NCBI RefSeq assembly: GCF_023051105.1 | Contig: NZ_JALKIL010000015.1 | Coordinates: 28,494-92,493 of the forward strand | Direction of reading: 5' to 3' | Source of the DNA: Anaerobiospirillum sp. NML120449 | GTDB taxonomy: Bacteria > Pseudomonadota > Gammaproteobacteria > Enterobacterales > Succinivibrionaceae | DNA length: 64,000 bases | In this document: one piece after another, positions 33,014-43,315 of the stretch | Position numbering within the stretch: position 1 is the stretch's first letter | Layout: the number at the start of each line of letters is the position of its first letter | Made by a program: the position numbers and the translations under genes | Notes under the pieces: model-generated | Told to the model about the DNA's origin: nothing | Database searches by the model: none | What the model saw: the letters and a program-made list of their open reading frames with translations, nothing else

Positions 33014-34279
33014 TCAGACACGAAATCCGCTGATGGTAATACCCAGCGTGGCCATAATGAGCTTGAGGTCAAACACGCAGGTGTCACTGTAAAAGTCCAG
33101 CTGATGCTCTATATCCTCACGCTGACAGCCAGCAAGAGAGGCCACTTTATTGAAGTTCAGACCATGACGGCACATGTGATTGGCAATTATGAATTTAACC
33201 GCAGTCTGTCCGGGCAGCTCAAACTGCACATCGAGGCTATGCCTTTTGCCTCCTCCTTGCTTTTTCTTCTTTACATAGCGTGGCTCGGCCAGTTCAGTTG
33301 ACAGGATATCGCTGCTTTTAAAGGTGGAAAGCTGAGTCAGAGCATCAGGCTGTGAAATTGAGCTGTCTGAACTGCCGCGTACAGAGGCACGATCATGACT
33401 GGCATCAGCTGGCGTCATGTCGCCATACTGCGCTTGCCCGCAAACGGCGTCACAATGGCCTGATAAGCCTGGCATTATGGCTCCCGATGATGGAGCAGAA
33501 TTCGTATTTGTGGTGAACAGTGGGAATGACTGGTTATCGTGCTGCCCGATGATTGCAGAATCACAAGATGAGCAGGCATGGTGTGCAGCTGGCTGCAAAG
33601 AGGTGCCACAGCTTGCAGCAGCTGGTTGTAGTGGCGTGCCACTGCTTGCAGCAGCTGGCTGTAATGGCGTGCCACTGCTTGCAGCAGCTGGCGGTATGGA
33701 GGCGCCACAGTTTGCAGCAGCTGGCTGTGAGGAAGGGTAATTGGTTAAAAGGCTTGATGATCCTGATGGGTTTTCAGGGGCTTGAACATTGACATTAATG
33801 CTATGCGTACTGTTATCTGGCATTGAGCTGGCCGCAATTGCATTAACAGAGCCCAGGGCATGTTCAGCGGCACTGTCACAGTCTGTAAGTCTGGTCAGTC
33901 TGCTCTGATCGGTATGCACAGAACCAGCTGAGCCGCGACTGATGGTTTCTGTTCGGGCACCACGGGATCTTATGATTCTGGGCAGGTCCTGCTGTACAGA
34001 CTTTAGAAGGTCATCATTGTCAGGATCATCAGGGCTTCCAGTGCACAGATAATTTGCAGGAGCCGGGCATCCTGAGGGTATGAGCTCGTCATAGGACATG
34101 GCATGGGCCATGTCCACTACGGCACTGCGGGCCATTTTGACAGTGTTTTCGAAATTGACACCGTAAGTAACTATGTCCAGGTCCTGTGCATGTATGACTG
34201 CACGGTAACCGGCATTACTGCCCTGAACTTCACATGGTTCAAAGGTCGCACAGTAGACCTGATAATCCTTCAGTTGCAT
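33014..34279 (-). CDS. HicB-like protein split by a long disordered linker
   Basis: The protein has 421 residues from the ATG at 34279 (MQLKDYQVYCATFEP). An upstream in-frame TTG at 34345 has no ribosome site. Residues 1-75 look like the HicB partial RNase-H fold, with AGYRAVIHAQDLDIVTYGV and an alternating helix AVVDMAHAMSYDELIP. Residues about 337-421 match the HicB DNA-binding end: FELPGQTAVKFIIANHMCRH, GLNFNKVASLAG as an HTH, and LKLIMATLGITISGF at the end. A normal HicB has 80-145 residues with these parts joined. Here about 260 Ser/Pro/Ala-rich residues separate them. No hicA toxin gene is visible on either side. It may be a regulator or a domesticated antitoxin (inference). Confidence 0.8.
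   Translation of the reverse strand: MQLKDYQVYCATFEPCEVQGSNAGYRAVIHAQDLDIVTYGVNFENTVKMARSAVVDMAHAMSYDELIPSGCPAPANYLCTGSPDDPDNDDLLKSVQQDLPRIIRSRGARTETISRGSAGSVHTDQSRLTRLTDCDSAAEHALGSVNAIAASSMPDNSTHSINVNVQAPENPSGSSSLLTNYPSSQPAAANCGASIPPAAASSGTPLQPAAASSGTPLQPAAASCGTSLQPAAHHACSSCDSAIIGQHDNQSFPLFTTNTNSAPSSGAIMPGLSGHCDAVCGQAQYGDMTPADASHDRASVRGSSDSSISQPDALTQLSTFKSSDILSTELAEPRYVKKKKQGGGKRHSLDVQFELPGQTAVKFIIANHMCRHGLNFNKVASLAGCQREDIEHQLDFYSDTCVFDLKLIMATLGITISGFRV
33594..33733 (-). repeat. 36-bp tandem repeat in the HicB-like linker
   Basis: About four copies encode LQPAAASSGTP-type peptides, 12 residues each. The two central copies are nearly identical at DNA level. Confidence 0.88.
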
Positions 34280-34862
34280 TCGTTTAACCAGGCTGTACCC
34301 AAAGGTAAGGGCCAGCCCGTTCTCCCGATGCCGCCGCAGCGGCAAATTAAAATACTGTTACCAGCAGACAGCTCACACCGCAGCAGCCAGAATGCATACG
34401 CAGAACATACCGCAAAGTATGGTCACGCTGCTGATACTGTCAGTGCAGCTGAATCTGCATCTCTATCAGAAAGCATGGCTCCGTGATAATCACCATATTG
34501 TGCAGTAAATGTGACTGAGCCACGGCCGTCTCCTGGGCGGTAAGCTCCGGTTATAAAATGCTGTTGCAGGCCTTTTCCTTACAGATCGGGCCTGATGTGA
34601 ATCTTTTGTCGGTAAGTTATGCAGGAAAGTACAAACCTGCAGGCATGGCGCACCGGTTAAGGCTCCAGTGCCTGTCCATCTTTTCAGCCTATCATAAGTA
34701 TTACGCCTGAGTTCCATGGTAATACAAGCTGTCGAAATAACATTAGAGCACTTTGGGATCTGCATCACATACAGGACATTAGATATCAGCATGCCCTGCG
34801 ATCAAACGCCACTGCTGTCCCCGCAAAATGTCACAGCCCCACAGGCCTAAGCCCTCGCGTCA

Positions 34863-35057
34863 AAATCTCATAGCCTCACAGGGCACACCCTTCGCCTCAG
34901 AATCTCACAGCTTCAAAGGGCACACCCTTCGCCTCAGAATCTCACAATCTCACAGGGCACACCCTTCGCCTCAAAATCTCACAGCCTCACAGGGCTCAGC
35001 CTTTGTCGCAGAATCTAATAGATTCACAGTTCTCGCGCTTCACCTGAAACTCTCGTA
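34863..35057 (+). repeat. 37-bp direct repeat array, about five units
   Basis: Units begin AATCTCAnAGCCTCACAGGG and continue CACACCCTTCGCCTCAG, at 34863, 34900, 34937, 34974 and a decayed 35011. Units abut with no spacers, and divergence increases to the right. Unlike the coding repeats nearby, the unit length is not a multiple of three. Confidence 0.88.
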
Positions 35058-35190
35058 GCCATTCTGATGCCAGAGAGACATGCCCTCAGTCAGTCATTGT
35101 CCTCATGTCCACAATTGCAGTATGCCAACAGTAAAGCTGCTGTGGTACTGATAAATACAAAATATTTTGTAAAGCATATCGTATAAACAG

Positions 35191-35216
35191 CAAAGCCTGC
35201 ACAGAGGCAGGCTTTC
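35191..35216. terminator. Terminator of the zinc-ribbon gene
   Basis: AAAGCCTGC, loop ACAGA, GCAGGCTTT. On the minus strand it is followed by GCTGTTTATACG. It lies about 180 bases beyond the stop codon. Confidence 0.65.
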
Positions 35217-35398
35217 AATGGTATTTATCTGCTCCAGTACCGGAGTCGACACTGGCACAGAGCCTGATGCTGTCCTGCACGGCCGGGCAGGCACACAGCG
35301 GGGCTGTGCAGGGCTGGCCATGTAAGGCCGGGCCGGGCTGTCAGGGCAGAGGCATGATGTGTTATCAGGCCATATGAAGTATCAGGTCTGATGGGAGA

Positions 35399-36538
35399 TC
35401 AGGTCTGCTGGTGAATTACGCAGGCTACCTGGCAGTCAGGACAGATTTCGATGTAGCCGTAACCCTCGGCAAATTCCTCTACGGTATCCCATTGAATCTG
35501 GGCTAAATATTTCATTGGTTTGCCGCACTTTGGACAGGTTTTGATATCAACATCCTGAACCCAGAAAGCATAGCCGCCAATGGAGCTGCCCATATCCCAG
35601 TCAGCATGCCAGCGCAGAGAGGCAGACTCAGGACCGAGCACCCAGGTGTTGGCTGCCATCTTCTGGTAATCATCCTCACTTATTGTGCATTCACAGTTAG
35701 GATCCTGCTCATATTCAGTAAGAGGCCAGCTGTTGCCCTGAAGATCATAGCCGGTGAAATAGCCGTCATCCCAGTACAGGCAGGACATGCAGCCCTTGAT
35801 CGAAAGCACTCCGTCGATTTTGAGGAAAGCAAGGCGGGGATCGCGACCGTCAATGCGGATAATCTCAAAAAGCCGGGCACCGCAGCGGGAACAGTGCTCT
35901 TCAGGAGCAGTCTCGGAAATTATGGTAACCGGACTGTTGGCCTTGTCTTGAGCCGTACCCTTAACCAGTGACCAGCACTGAGGGTAGACAACCTCCATCA
36001 TGTTGAAGTCTTTATCGTAGGTCCAGCCACCATATGGAGCGTAAGAGCATGGATCTACATGCAGCTTGCTGCGCCAGGCACGGGGCTCTTTATGCAGAGT
36101 TACAAAGGTGTCATAAACAGTCTGACGCATCTGCGGACGGGCACCGGCGACTGCAGCGCACAGCAGAATCTGATTGGCAAGGAAGCTGTCCAGATCATCA
36201 CGCAGCAGCATCTCACACAGGCCCTTGACTATCTGCTCAGGAGCATCCTTGTACAGACCGCAGGGAAAGTAAATTCCATTGTTAAAGGCAATACGCGCAA
36301 ATTCTGAGGTATCGATATTACGATAGCGGGCCAGCTTTGAAAACTGATCTTCAAAGTCATCATCAAGATCATCTGCAGTTTTTATCTTATCAAGCAAAGC
36401 ATTGATCCTGGACTGCAGCTCCTCCTGACTCATATCAGCAATCTGCTGACGCTCATTCTGGGCCTTGCATCCCCAGCAGAGGCCGTCATAGTATTTGATG
36501 CGTCCGCATTGAGGACATGGATATTCTTTACGTTCCAT
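35399..36538 (-). CDS. Multi-zinc-ribbon protein with DUF1963-like C-terminus
   Basis: The protein has 379 residues from the ATG at 36538 (MERKEYPCPQCG); 26 more in-frame residues upstream look like spacer sequence. Six Cys pairs are visible: CPQCG and CWGC at the start, CSRCG and CMSC in the middle, CPKCG and CPDC near the end, enough for two or three zinc ribbons. The C-terminal stretch SSIGGYAFWVQDVDIKTCPK followed by CGKPMKYLAQIQWD resembles the GG-x-P-x-x-x-Q plus CxxCG-x-M-x-x-L-x-Q layout of DUF1963/YwqG-like proteins. The central region is helical (LLRDDLDSFLANQILLCAAV). A soluble, zinc-binding protein of unknown role. Confidence 0.8.
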   Translation of the reverse strand: MERKEYPCPQCGRIKYYDGLCWGCKAQNERQQIADMSQEELQSRINALLDKIKTADDLDDDFEDQFSKLARYRNIDTSEFARIAFNNGIYFPCGLYKDAPEQIVKGLCEMLLRDDLDSFLANQILLCAAVAGARPQMRQTVYDTFVTLHKEPRAWRSKLHVDPCSYAPYGGWTYDKDFNMMEVVYPQCWSLVKGTAQDKANSPVTIISETAPEEHCSRCGARLFEIIRIDGRDPRLAFLKIDGVLSIKGCMSCLYWDDGYFTGYDLQGNSWPLTEYEQDPNCECTISEDDYQKMAANTWVLGPESASLRWHADWDMGSSIGGYAFWVQDVDIKTCPKCGKPMKYLAQIQWDTVEEFAEGYGYIEICPDCQVACVIHQQT

Positions 36539-37411
36539 ACAAATTATTCCAACAATGTCCAGGTTCGTGTAAGTAAGGGCCATACCGGCACTGCCAGCAG
36601 GCATCACAGCCTGCATTCCGGGCCTTGGCTGCCCAGGCCTGCCCCTGAGGGCAGCGGGGCTGACCTGTGCTCAAGGATATGTGGTCCTGCAGTTACACGC
36701 TGCTTTGACTTCCTGTTTGTACTGAATTTCCTGCAGTAACAGCTGTAATACTGCGGCAGTGCAGCCGACCTGATAACCATGTTGAGCCTGACAGAAGATC
36801 AGAGGCACAGGCTGGCGCTGGCACCATAGTGACATGATGACAGGTAGTCATAGCGTACTGGTGCTGGCACTGGCAGCTGGGGCTGCCGGGCGCCTGGAGA
36901 GGCAGCACTTGCCAATGTTAAGGCATATCGGGCATGGCAGCCCAGGGCTGCTGTCTGCATATGGCTGGTACTGGCGCGGGCTGATGGTGACGGGCACCAA
37001 ACAGCATTGTAAGTATAGTTTTACCTTGAGCCAAATACAAAGAATCGACTGCGAACCTGGAGGTATGGTCACGTTTTCATGGCTCTCCCACGGCGCATGA
37101 TGCTCAGCTGGCGCCAGGTAAGTGGCTGCTCCATGGACTGCTCCCGTGTCTGTGCCTGTACCAGTGACTGCAGCTGACAGGCTCACGCCTGGTCAGGCGG
37201 GAGCCGGGTGGCGCCTCCAGACAGAGCCGGGAGTCATGGCGAGCGTGGGACGGAGGCCGCAGCGGAGTCGGGGCGCGACCTGGTTTTGAAATCGTTTTCA
37301 TGGGCTGGAATTTTTGTAAGGCCCAAAAGCAAAAGCCCCGCACTGAGCGGGGCTTTTGCCGGGTTGCCGAAGTGACGGCCGACAGCTGAGCTGCAGGCCG
37401 TTACATAATGA
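36539..37411. other. Gene-free gap upstream of the zinc-ribbon gene
   Basis: No supportable gene. GC-rich sequence contains many short inverted elements, and the BrnQ terminator lies at its right end. Confidence 0.5.
37329..37359 (-). terminator. Terminator of brnQ
   Basis: GCAAAAGCCCCGC, loop TCAGT, GCGGGGCTTTTGC read on the minus strand: a very stable symmetrical hairpin with flanking T and A tracts. Confidence 0.88.
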
Positions 37412-38716
37412 CTAGGCAGCCTTCTTGTTTACCATGCGGTCAACTACGGCCAGAACGACACATAAGATGATGCTTGGGAGTAACCAGGACAGATCGCTGT
37501 CATATAAAGGCAGCAGGGCCTTTACAGAGTCTGGCAGGATGTTCAGACCGGCAGCCTCGATACCGTCGTTGATACCAAAGATCAGGGCCAGAAGGCATAC
37601 TGGGGCGATAACAAAGCGCTGGTTGATAAAGAAGTCACGGAAGAATGAGGTCATTACCAGCACGATGAACATTGGGTAAACAGAGATCAGACCTGGAACA
37701 GAAATGTTGATGAGAGTGGTCAGACCAAAGTTGGCAATGGCGCAGGAAACAACAGCAAAGATTACGGCATAGGTGCGGTATCTGATAGGCCAGATGGTCT
37801 CGAAGTAGGAGGAACAGGCGCAGATCAGACCGATAGCGGTAACCATACAGGCTACGATAATCAGAACAGCCAGGAAGATGTTACCGAAGTTGCCGAAAGC
37901 GTGGCTTACATAGGCACTTAATACCTCAGCACCGTTGGTAGCCTCAGGAGTAAGAATGACAGAGGTGTTACCAAGGCGGAACAGGCAGATGTAGATGAAG
38001 ATAAAGCCCACACCAGCCATACAGCCGGACATGATGGCATAACGGGTTACTGGCTTGGCATCGGTTACGCCGTGAGAACGGATAGCGTTAACGATAATGA
38101 TGGCGAAAGCCAGGGAAGCCAGAGTGTCCAGAGTGAGGTAGCCGTTAACAATACCCAGAGCAAAAGCGCCGTCAACAAACTGCTCCTGTGGAGCGGCAGG
38201 CTCAGAAGGAGCCAGGAAGATAGCGGTAATACAAAGGATGATTAAGGCAGCAATCTTGATTGGGGACAGGACCTTGCCTACAGTGTCAAGAATCTTGGCC
38301 GGATACATGGCAAAGATAGTGGCAATAATAAAGTAGAACACACTGTAGCCCGGCAGCAGATTGGTATCAGCGCTTACAAATGGCTTGATGGCAAGCTCAT
38401 AGGCCACGGTAGCGGTACGTGGAATAGCAAACAGCGGGCCGATACATAAGAAGCAAACTGCAGTGGCAATGAAGCCTGCTTTGGCTCCAATTGGTTTGGT
38501 CAGCTCTTCCATGGAGCCGCCCAGACGGGCCATGGCTACAGCAGCGATAACTGGAAGACCAACACCGGTAATTAAGAAGCCGATGGCTGCAGGAGTAACG
38601 TTAGTACCAGACTGTAAACCCAAGATAGGAGGGAAAATAATGTTGCCGGCACCGACGTACAACGCAAAGTTGGTCATGCCCAGCAAAATGATTTCCTTAA
38701 TCGTTAATTTTGACAT
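37412..38716 (-). CDS. brnQ: Branched-chain amino acid transporter BrnQ (LIVCS family)
   Basis: This 434-residue inner-membrane protein has about 12 membrane helices, the normal family length. The N-terminus MSKLTIKEIILLGMTNFALY and the segment GAGNIIFPPILGLQSG are diagnostic, as is LCIGPLFAIPRTATVAYELA. It imports leucine, isoleucine and valine with Na+ or H+ coupling (family knowledge). TAAGG lies upstream of the ATG. It is monocistronic, with its own terminator. Confidence 0.96.
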   Translation of the reverse strand: MSKLTIKEIILLGMTNFALYVGAGNIIFPPILGLQSGTNVTPAAIGFLITGVGLPVIAAVAMARLGGSMEELTKPIGAKAGFIATAVCFLCIGPLFAIPRTATVAYELAIKPFVSADTNLLPGYSVFYFIIATIFAMYPAKILDTVGKVLSPIKIAALIILCITAIFLAPSEPAAPQEQFVDGAFALGIVNGYLTLDTLASLAFAIIIVNAIRSHGVTDAKPVTRYAIMSGCMAGVGFIFIYICLFRLGNTSVILTPEATNGAEVLSAYVSHAFGNFGNIFLAVLIIVACMVTAIGLICACSSYFETIWPIRYRTYAVIFAVVSCAIANFGLTTLINISVPGLISVYPMFIVLVMTSFFRDFFINQRFVIAPVCLLALIFGINDGIEAAGLNILPDSVKALLPLYDSDLSWLLPSIILCVVLAVVDRMVNKKAA

Positions 38717-40441
38717 AAATAAGCCTTACAAAACTCTAAAGGTCTTAAGACAGTTTGTCCTGGCCTGCCGGTTCTGTCTTTATCCGGGGCCTGTCTGTTT
38801 GCGCTCTGTGGCTGCTGCCTGAAAATCTGAAGTTACTGACATGTGATATTCTGGCCGCCAGTGTTCAGGGTCTTGGGGGAAAGAGTTTAGTCTGGTCCGA
38901 TTCAGCCCGGTCAGGCTGGAGATATGACCACGGCAGCGCAGTCAACTGGTAGTTTTGCGTGCCGGACAGCAGGAAGAAAAAGTCAGTTCTGCTGCTGTAT
39001 CAGGCTCTTTCATTGAAAGGGGCAGAAAGCTTAACGCCTCGGGCAGGTTCGCCTGAGTGCCGCCAGGGACTGGCAGGTGGTGAGAACAGGATGTCTGGGA
39101 GGGAAAAGTACTCAGGATTAGCTGCAGTAACATTCACAGGAGCTCTCCTGTAAACAATAAGCATGGCAGATTATTTCAGTGCCATGGCCACAATCTGAAC
39201 TGATATTCTGCCTTGTCCTTACGCCGGCTGCTGCCCTCTGGGCGCCTTGCCTGAAAGCCGGTAAGCCTGCAGGAACCTGCGCAGGAAATGCACATATCGA
39301 TATTCAGCAGCTGGACATGCTGCTTAAAGTTTCCTTCTCGGAAGATCCGCTCTCAGGCTGCACGATCCTGGGGAGCTGCAAACAGAAAAAAAACGGAGCC
39401 GCCATGGGATGACTTAAACTGCCATTCCGTGCAGACTCCCGTGTTTTCTGTCTTAGGACGTTAATCATCGTCGCGGACATTATGCCATAAAAGGCCATTG
39501 TGACCAGATTATGCCCATTTATCTATACTGCGGCTCTTTTGCGGTGCACATCCCCTCAAAGGCCGATTCTATCCCCTGTCCCGGTCTTTGGACCGGCTAA
39601 GTCTGGCCCAGGTGTATTTTTTTATTGCACCATAGATGTGCAGATATTTAATAAAATCACTGCAACTTTTGCTGACGCACCCCCGCAATGCACCAGAAAA
39701 ATAACCTTTGTGGCAACACATCCATACAACATGCCTCACTGCAGATCACCCTTCCAAAGGTCCCATAACCCTCAAATCACAGTTCATTCCATGCTTTATC
39801 CAGGTAAAACGTCCCAGGGCAGCCAAAAATTGCTTTCACCGCCCTCAACATAAACACTCCTGGCTCAGCCCATAATTGCGCGCACCATGCACCACCAGGA
39901 GCAGAGGCCTACGGCCACGCCCCCATGCTGCAATTACGAAAACCACGGTGAAGCCCTATGTTGGGTGCTGCCTGGTGCCGTCCAGTGCTGAGCACCCTGT
40001 CGCGTGATGGACGAATTGTTCATGGCGTCGGGGCCTTGGCCACTTAATATCGTTTAGCTGGCAGCTGTCATATGTCGACCATTCCGCGTCATCCCGAAAC
40101 AGCTACAGAGCACTGGTACCAGGCCATGCCAGCCGCCCGCACCAGGTGCAGGGATCCGGTCCTGGGCAGAGGGCCGGTCCATGGCCAGGCATTCTGCTCC
40201 AGAGTCAGCTATCCCTGTCCTTGTCATTGCCCAGGTCCAGCTCCTGGCCGTGTCAGGATGAATTGTCCGGGCCGAGACCAGGAGCGGTGGCCTTGGTGGC
40301 GGAGCGGGCCGGTTGAGGTGCTTTTTAGGGGGCTGGATGCACTGAGGCCCCGGACAGTGACTGTCAGGGGCCTCAGAGTATGTGGCGCCACGGCTGTGGC
40401 TGGGCGACCAGCCGGGCGTGACCTCAGGGTAGCGGCGGCTT
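38717..40441. other. Gene-free gap, about 1.7 kb
   Basis: No convincing gene. Around 39393-39450 an interrupted inverted repeat (ACGGAG ... CTCCCGT, flanked by CAGAAAA and TTTTCTG) could form a long hairpin. The AT-richer part 39600-39850 shows CCTCA/CACC runs but no frame with a ribosome site. Confidence 0.5.
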
Positions 40442-43315
40442 TTAATCAGCAGCCGGGGTGCGCAGGTCGGTCAGCAGCTGCTTGAGGCAGATCAGGGATA
40501 CATCCTCGCGGAATGGGCGTTTGCCCTTGTGCATCTTGATATCGTTGAGCACGTTTATGACCAGTTCGTCAGCACGCAGGGAGCGGCCGCTCATGCAGTG
40601 CTCCATCAGGCGCTCCAGACCAAAGACGTTGTCCTGAGCATTGCGGACATTAATTACACCCCTGGTATAGAGGAGAATCATGTCATCGCGTGACAGGGAG
40701 CACTTGATCGTATCAAAGGTCATATTGCGGTCTGTGCCCAGACGCTTGTCATTTTCGCTGCAGATAAAGCGCGGACGCTTGCGGTCAATGATAACAGGGC
40801 AGCAGTGACCGGCATTGCACGAGATGATATTGCCGGTGGTCTCGGAAATCATGCCTACAAACAGTGATACCGGGCTGATGCGGGACATGGAGCAGAGACG
40901 ATCATTCATATAGTTCATGATCTGAGACGGATCCATGTCGTTGCGCAGGGCTTCTTCAAGCAGGGTATTGACTACGGTTACTGTATAGGCGGCCTTGACG
41001 CCGGAGCTGGCACAGTCACCGATAATGAAAGCCAGATTGCCAGCTTTCAGGCGCTTGATGGTATAGAAGTTACCTGACAGCTCACGTGCCGGTACGGTAC
41101 AGGCTGCAAAGTCTACGTAATTTGAAGAAGGCATGGCATCTTCAGATGGCAGAGCACTGAGCAGCATGGAGCGGGCTGCCATGAACTTGCCTTCCATACG
41201 GTAGACATTCATGCGGTTCTTGAACTCGGCCTTGAGGCTTTCACGCAGTTCATGAACAGTATTGCTGCAGCTTGACTCCAGATGACGGGCCAGTCTGAAG
41301 GTCTGAGAAACAACGGCACCTTCGAGGCTGGTACGGTTGACACCGCTCTGAGCGATGAAGCTGTTAACCATGTGATCTTCGATAAAGGCAATATCGTCCT
41401 CGCTGAGCTCAGGAAGAGCAGCCGGCTCATCGCCATGATCGGCACCATGGGCATCGTCAGCTCCGGCGCCAGCGCCAGCGCCAGCGCCAGCGGCTGAGCC
41501 AGTGCTGGCTGCGGAGCTGGCGCCTGCGGTGGCAGCCTGCTGACCGCTGGAGTCCTGAGGAGTGCCGTCCCTGGTCTGGCTTTGAGCCTGGTCATTGCCA
41601 GTCTCAGCGGCCTTGCTGTTATCCCTGTCCTGATCTGCATCTTTTGCAGCACCGGACTGGGCGGCGGCCTTCTCAGACTGGGAATCAGCCTTGTCATCAC
41701 TGCCCATGGCTTTCTCAGCACCATCAGTGGCAGCTGCACCGGCGGCAGCTGCACTGGCAGCATCAGCAGCACCTGCGGCTGGAGCAGCGCCGTCTGCTGG
41801 TGCCTGATCGTTGCTCTGAGCGCTGTCAGTGTCCTTTTGTGAATCCTGAGTTCTGGAGCTGTCGCTGGCAGCAGCCTTGCTCTTTTCCTCTGCGCTCTGG
41901 CTATCAGTCTGGGTATCAGACTGATCAGCAGCTCTGGCATCGGCCGATGCCTTGTCACTGTCATCGCTCTGAGTGTTCTGCGCATCGCCCTGAGTCTTGT
42001 CGGCAGCGTCATCAGCGCTCCGGGCTGCTGTATCAGCTGTTGCGGAGCTGTCGGCTGGTGCTGCTGTAGCGGCAGAGGCGGTGCTGGCGGCATCAGATTC
42101 GGTACCAGAGGCATCGGCGGCAGGTGCAGCTGATCCTTTGGCTGTGGCAGAGTTCTGCTGAGCCTTGTGCTTTGCCAGGGCGTCCATGGCCTCAGCGAGC
42201 ATACGATGGAACTCTTCAGGAGTCAGGCTCTGCATTTTCTCGAGCAGACGGGACAGACGGTTTTGCTTTTCCTGTTCGCTAAGGCCGGAACGATAGGCAT
42301 TGAGCACGATTAAGAGCAGGAAAATAAGGGCAATGGATACGAGGCCGGTTTTGGCCATAGTGTAGAAAGAGTCGTCCTTGCTGTAGTGATCAAAAGGACG
42401 CTGCATTACCAGATATGAGCTGATGGAGCTCAGGTAGGAGGTACCAAGAATATAGGCTTCCTGGCCTTCCTTGATGGAGGAGACATTCTTGATGATATTG
42501 CCCTGACCATCGACTACGTGCACGCCTACCATACGGCGCAGCGAAGCCGGATCAATCTTGAGATCGAGCTTGAAACCACCGGTTTTGAAGATAGGCTGGC
42601 CACGGCGGGCAATCATGACATTGTCATCCTTGAGGATGCCCTGCATCACAGGATCAATGTCAGAGAAGATATTCTTTACATTGACAGCAGTCTTATTGAG
42701 CACGCTCAGATAGCTGTCGAGCACGAAGTAATTGCTGCTGGTCTTGCGATCATAGAGCTTAAGACACAGCCAGGTATCTCCACCAAAGTAGAAAATGCTG
42801 AAGCTGCGGTCCAGAGCAATCTTTTCCTTTATGGCATCGGTAAGGCGGGTACCGTCCTGACTGCGGGCGTTGAGCAGACGCTTTTCCTGCTTTTCAGAGA
42901 CAGCTCCATTGACCTTGAGCTCTTTGGTCTTGAAGTTATAGCTTACATAAGGGACCTTGAAATGAGTAAGAGCATCGAGGGCAAATACCAGATCCTCGCC
43001 CTCGCCATAAGCAGAGCGGCTGCGGATATTCTTTTCAAAGAAAGACAGCAGCGGATCACGGGCATAGAAAGTCTTGTCCATGGACAGGACATTGGTAAGT
43101 GACATATTGATGAGCTGGTAATAGTCACTGTTAATGCGCTGTACATAGTGATTGAGGTCGGAACCTGTGGACTTAAGGGTAACGTCCAGCTGTCGCTGAT
43201 AGTCAGAGTTGACATTGCGTTGCGCCTCATTCAGCGAATAAAAAGCACCTGCCGCAGTAAGACCAAGTCCCAGTGCGGTAAGCGTAATAACTTTAGAATA
43301 AGATTGCAGCTTCAC
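40442..43315 (-). CDS. Membrane SpoIIE/RsbU-type PP2C phosphatase with long disordered linker
   Basis: The protein has 957 residues. There is a membrane helix at about 8-27, a periplasmic sensor-like domain at about 30-320, a second helix at about 325-347, then a short cytoplasmic coil. About 260 Ala/Ser/Asp/Gln residues (about 385-650) follow, then a helical segment and a PP2C-like domain (about 720-957). PP2C landmarks are FIIGDCASSGVKAA (Asp767 kept), NAGHCCPVII, VFGLERL and REDVSLICLK (Asp938 kept). Two usual metal ligands are changed: ELSGNFY (Asn749 for Asp) and YTRGVINV (Arg885 for Asp in TDGVTEA). The expected role is dephosphorylating an anti-sigma-antagonist-type partner in response to an extracytoplasmic signal. 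Given the changes it may be inactive or use fewer metals (inference). Confidence 0.85.
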   Translation of the reverse strand: MKLQSYSKVITLTALGLGLTAAGAFYSLNEAQRNVNSDYQRQLDVTLKSTGSDLNHYVQRINSDYYQLINMSLTNVLSMDKTFYARDPLLSFFEKNIRSRSAYGEGEDLVFALDALTHFKVPYVSYNFKTKELKVNGAVSEKQEKRLLNARSQDGTRLTDAIKEKIALDRSFSIFYFGGDTWLCLKLYDRKTSSNYFVLDSYLSVLNKTAVNVKNIFSDIDPVMQGILKDDNVMIARRGQPIFKTGGFKLDLKIDPASLRRMVGVHVVDGQGNIIKNVSSIKEGQEAYILGTSYLSSISSYLVMQRPFDHYSKDDSFYTMAKTGLVSIALIFLLLIVLNAYRSGLSEQEKQNRLSRLLEKMQSLTPEEFHRMLAEAMDALAKHKAQQNSATAKGSAAPAADASGTESDAASTASAATAAPADSSATADTAARSADDAADKTQGDAQNTQSDDSDKASADARAADQSDTQTDSQSAEEKSKAAASDSSRTQDSQKDTDSAQSNDQAPADGAAPAAGAADAASAAAAGAAATDGAEKAMGSDDKADSQSEKAAAQSGAAKDADQDRDNSKAAETGNDQAQSQTRDGTPQDSSGQQAATAGASSAASTGSAAGAGAGAGAGADDAHGADHGDEPAALPELSEDDIAFIEDHMVNSFIAQSGVNRTSLEGAVVSQTFRLARHLESSCSNTVHELRESLKAEFKNRMNVYRMEGKFMAARSMLLSALPSEDAMPSSNYVDFAACTVPARELSGNFYTIKRLKAGNLAFIIGDCASSGVKAAYTVTVVNTLLEEALRNDMDPSQIMNYMNDRLCSMSRISPVSLFVGMISETTGNIISCNAGHCCPVIIDRKRPRFICSENDKRLGTDRNMTFDTIKCSLSRDDMILLYTRGVINVRNAQDNVFGLERLMEHCMSGRSLRADELVINVLNDIKMHKGKRPFREDVSLICLKQLLTDLRTPAAD

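Larger units (their letters stand above)
34280..35398. other. Gene-free gap with a minisatellite
   Basis: I looked for a HicA toxin upstream of the HicB-like gene and found none in any frame. The gap holds the 37-base array at 34863 and a hairpin at 35191. Confidence 0.5.

Noticed and set aside
34280..34500. HicA toxin gene paired with the HicB-like gene
   Set aside because: No frame upstream encodes a HicA-like 50-60-residue protein.
34863..35057. CRISPR array
   Set aside because: Units of 37 bases abut directly, with no unique spacers, and no cas genes are present.
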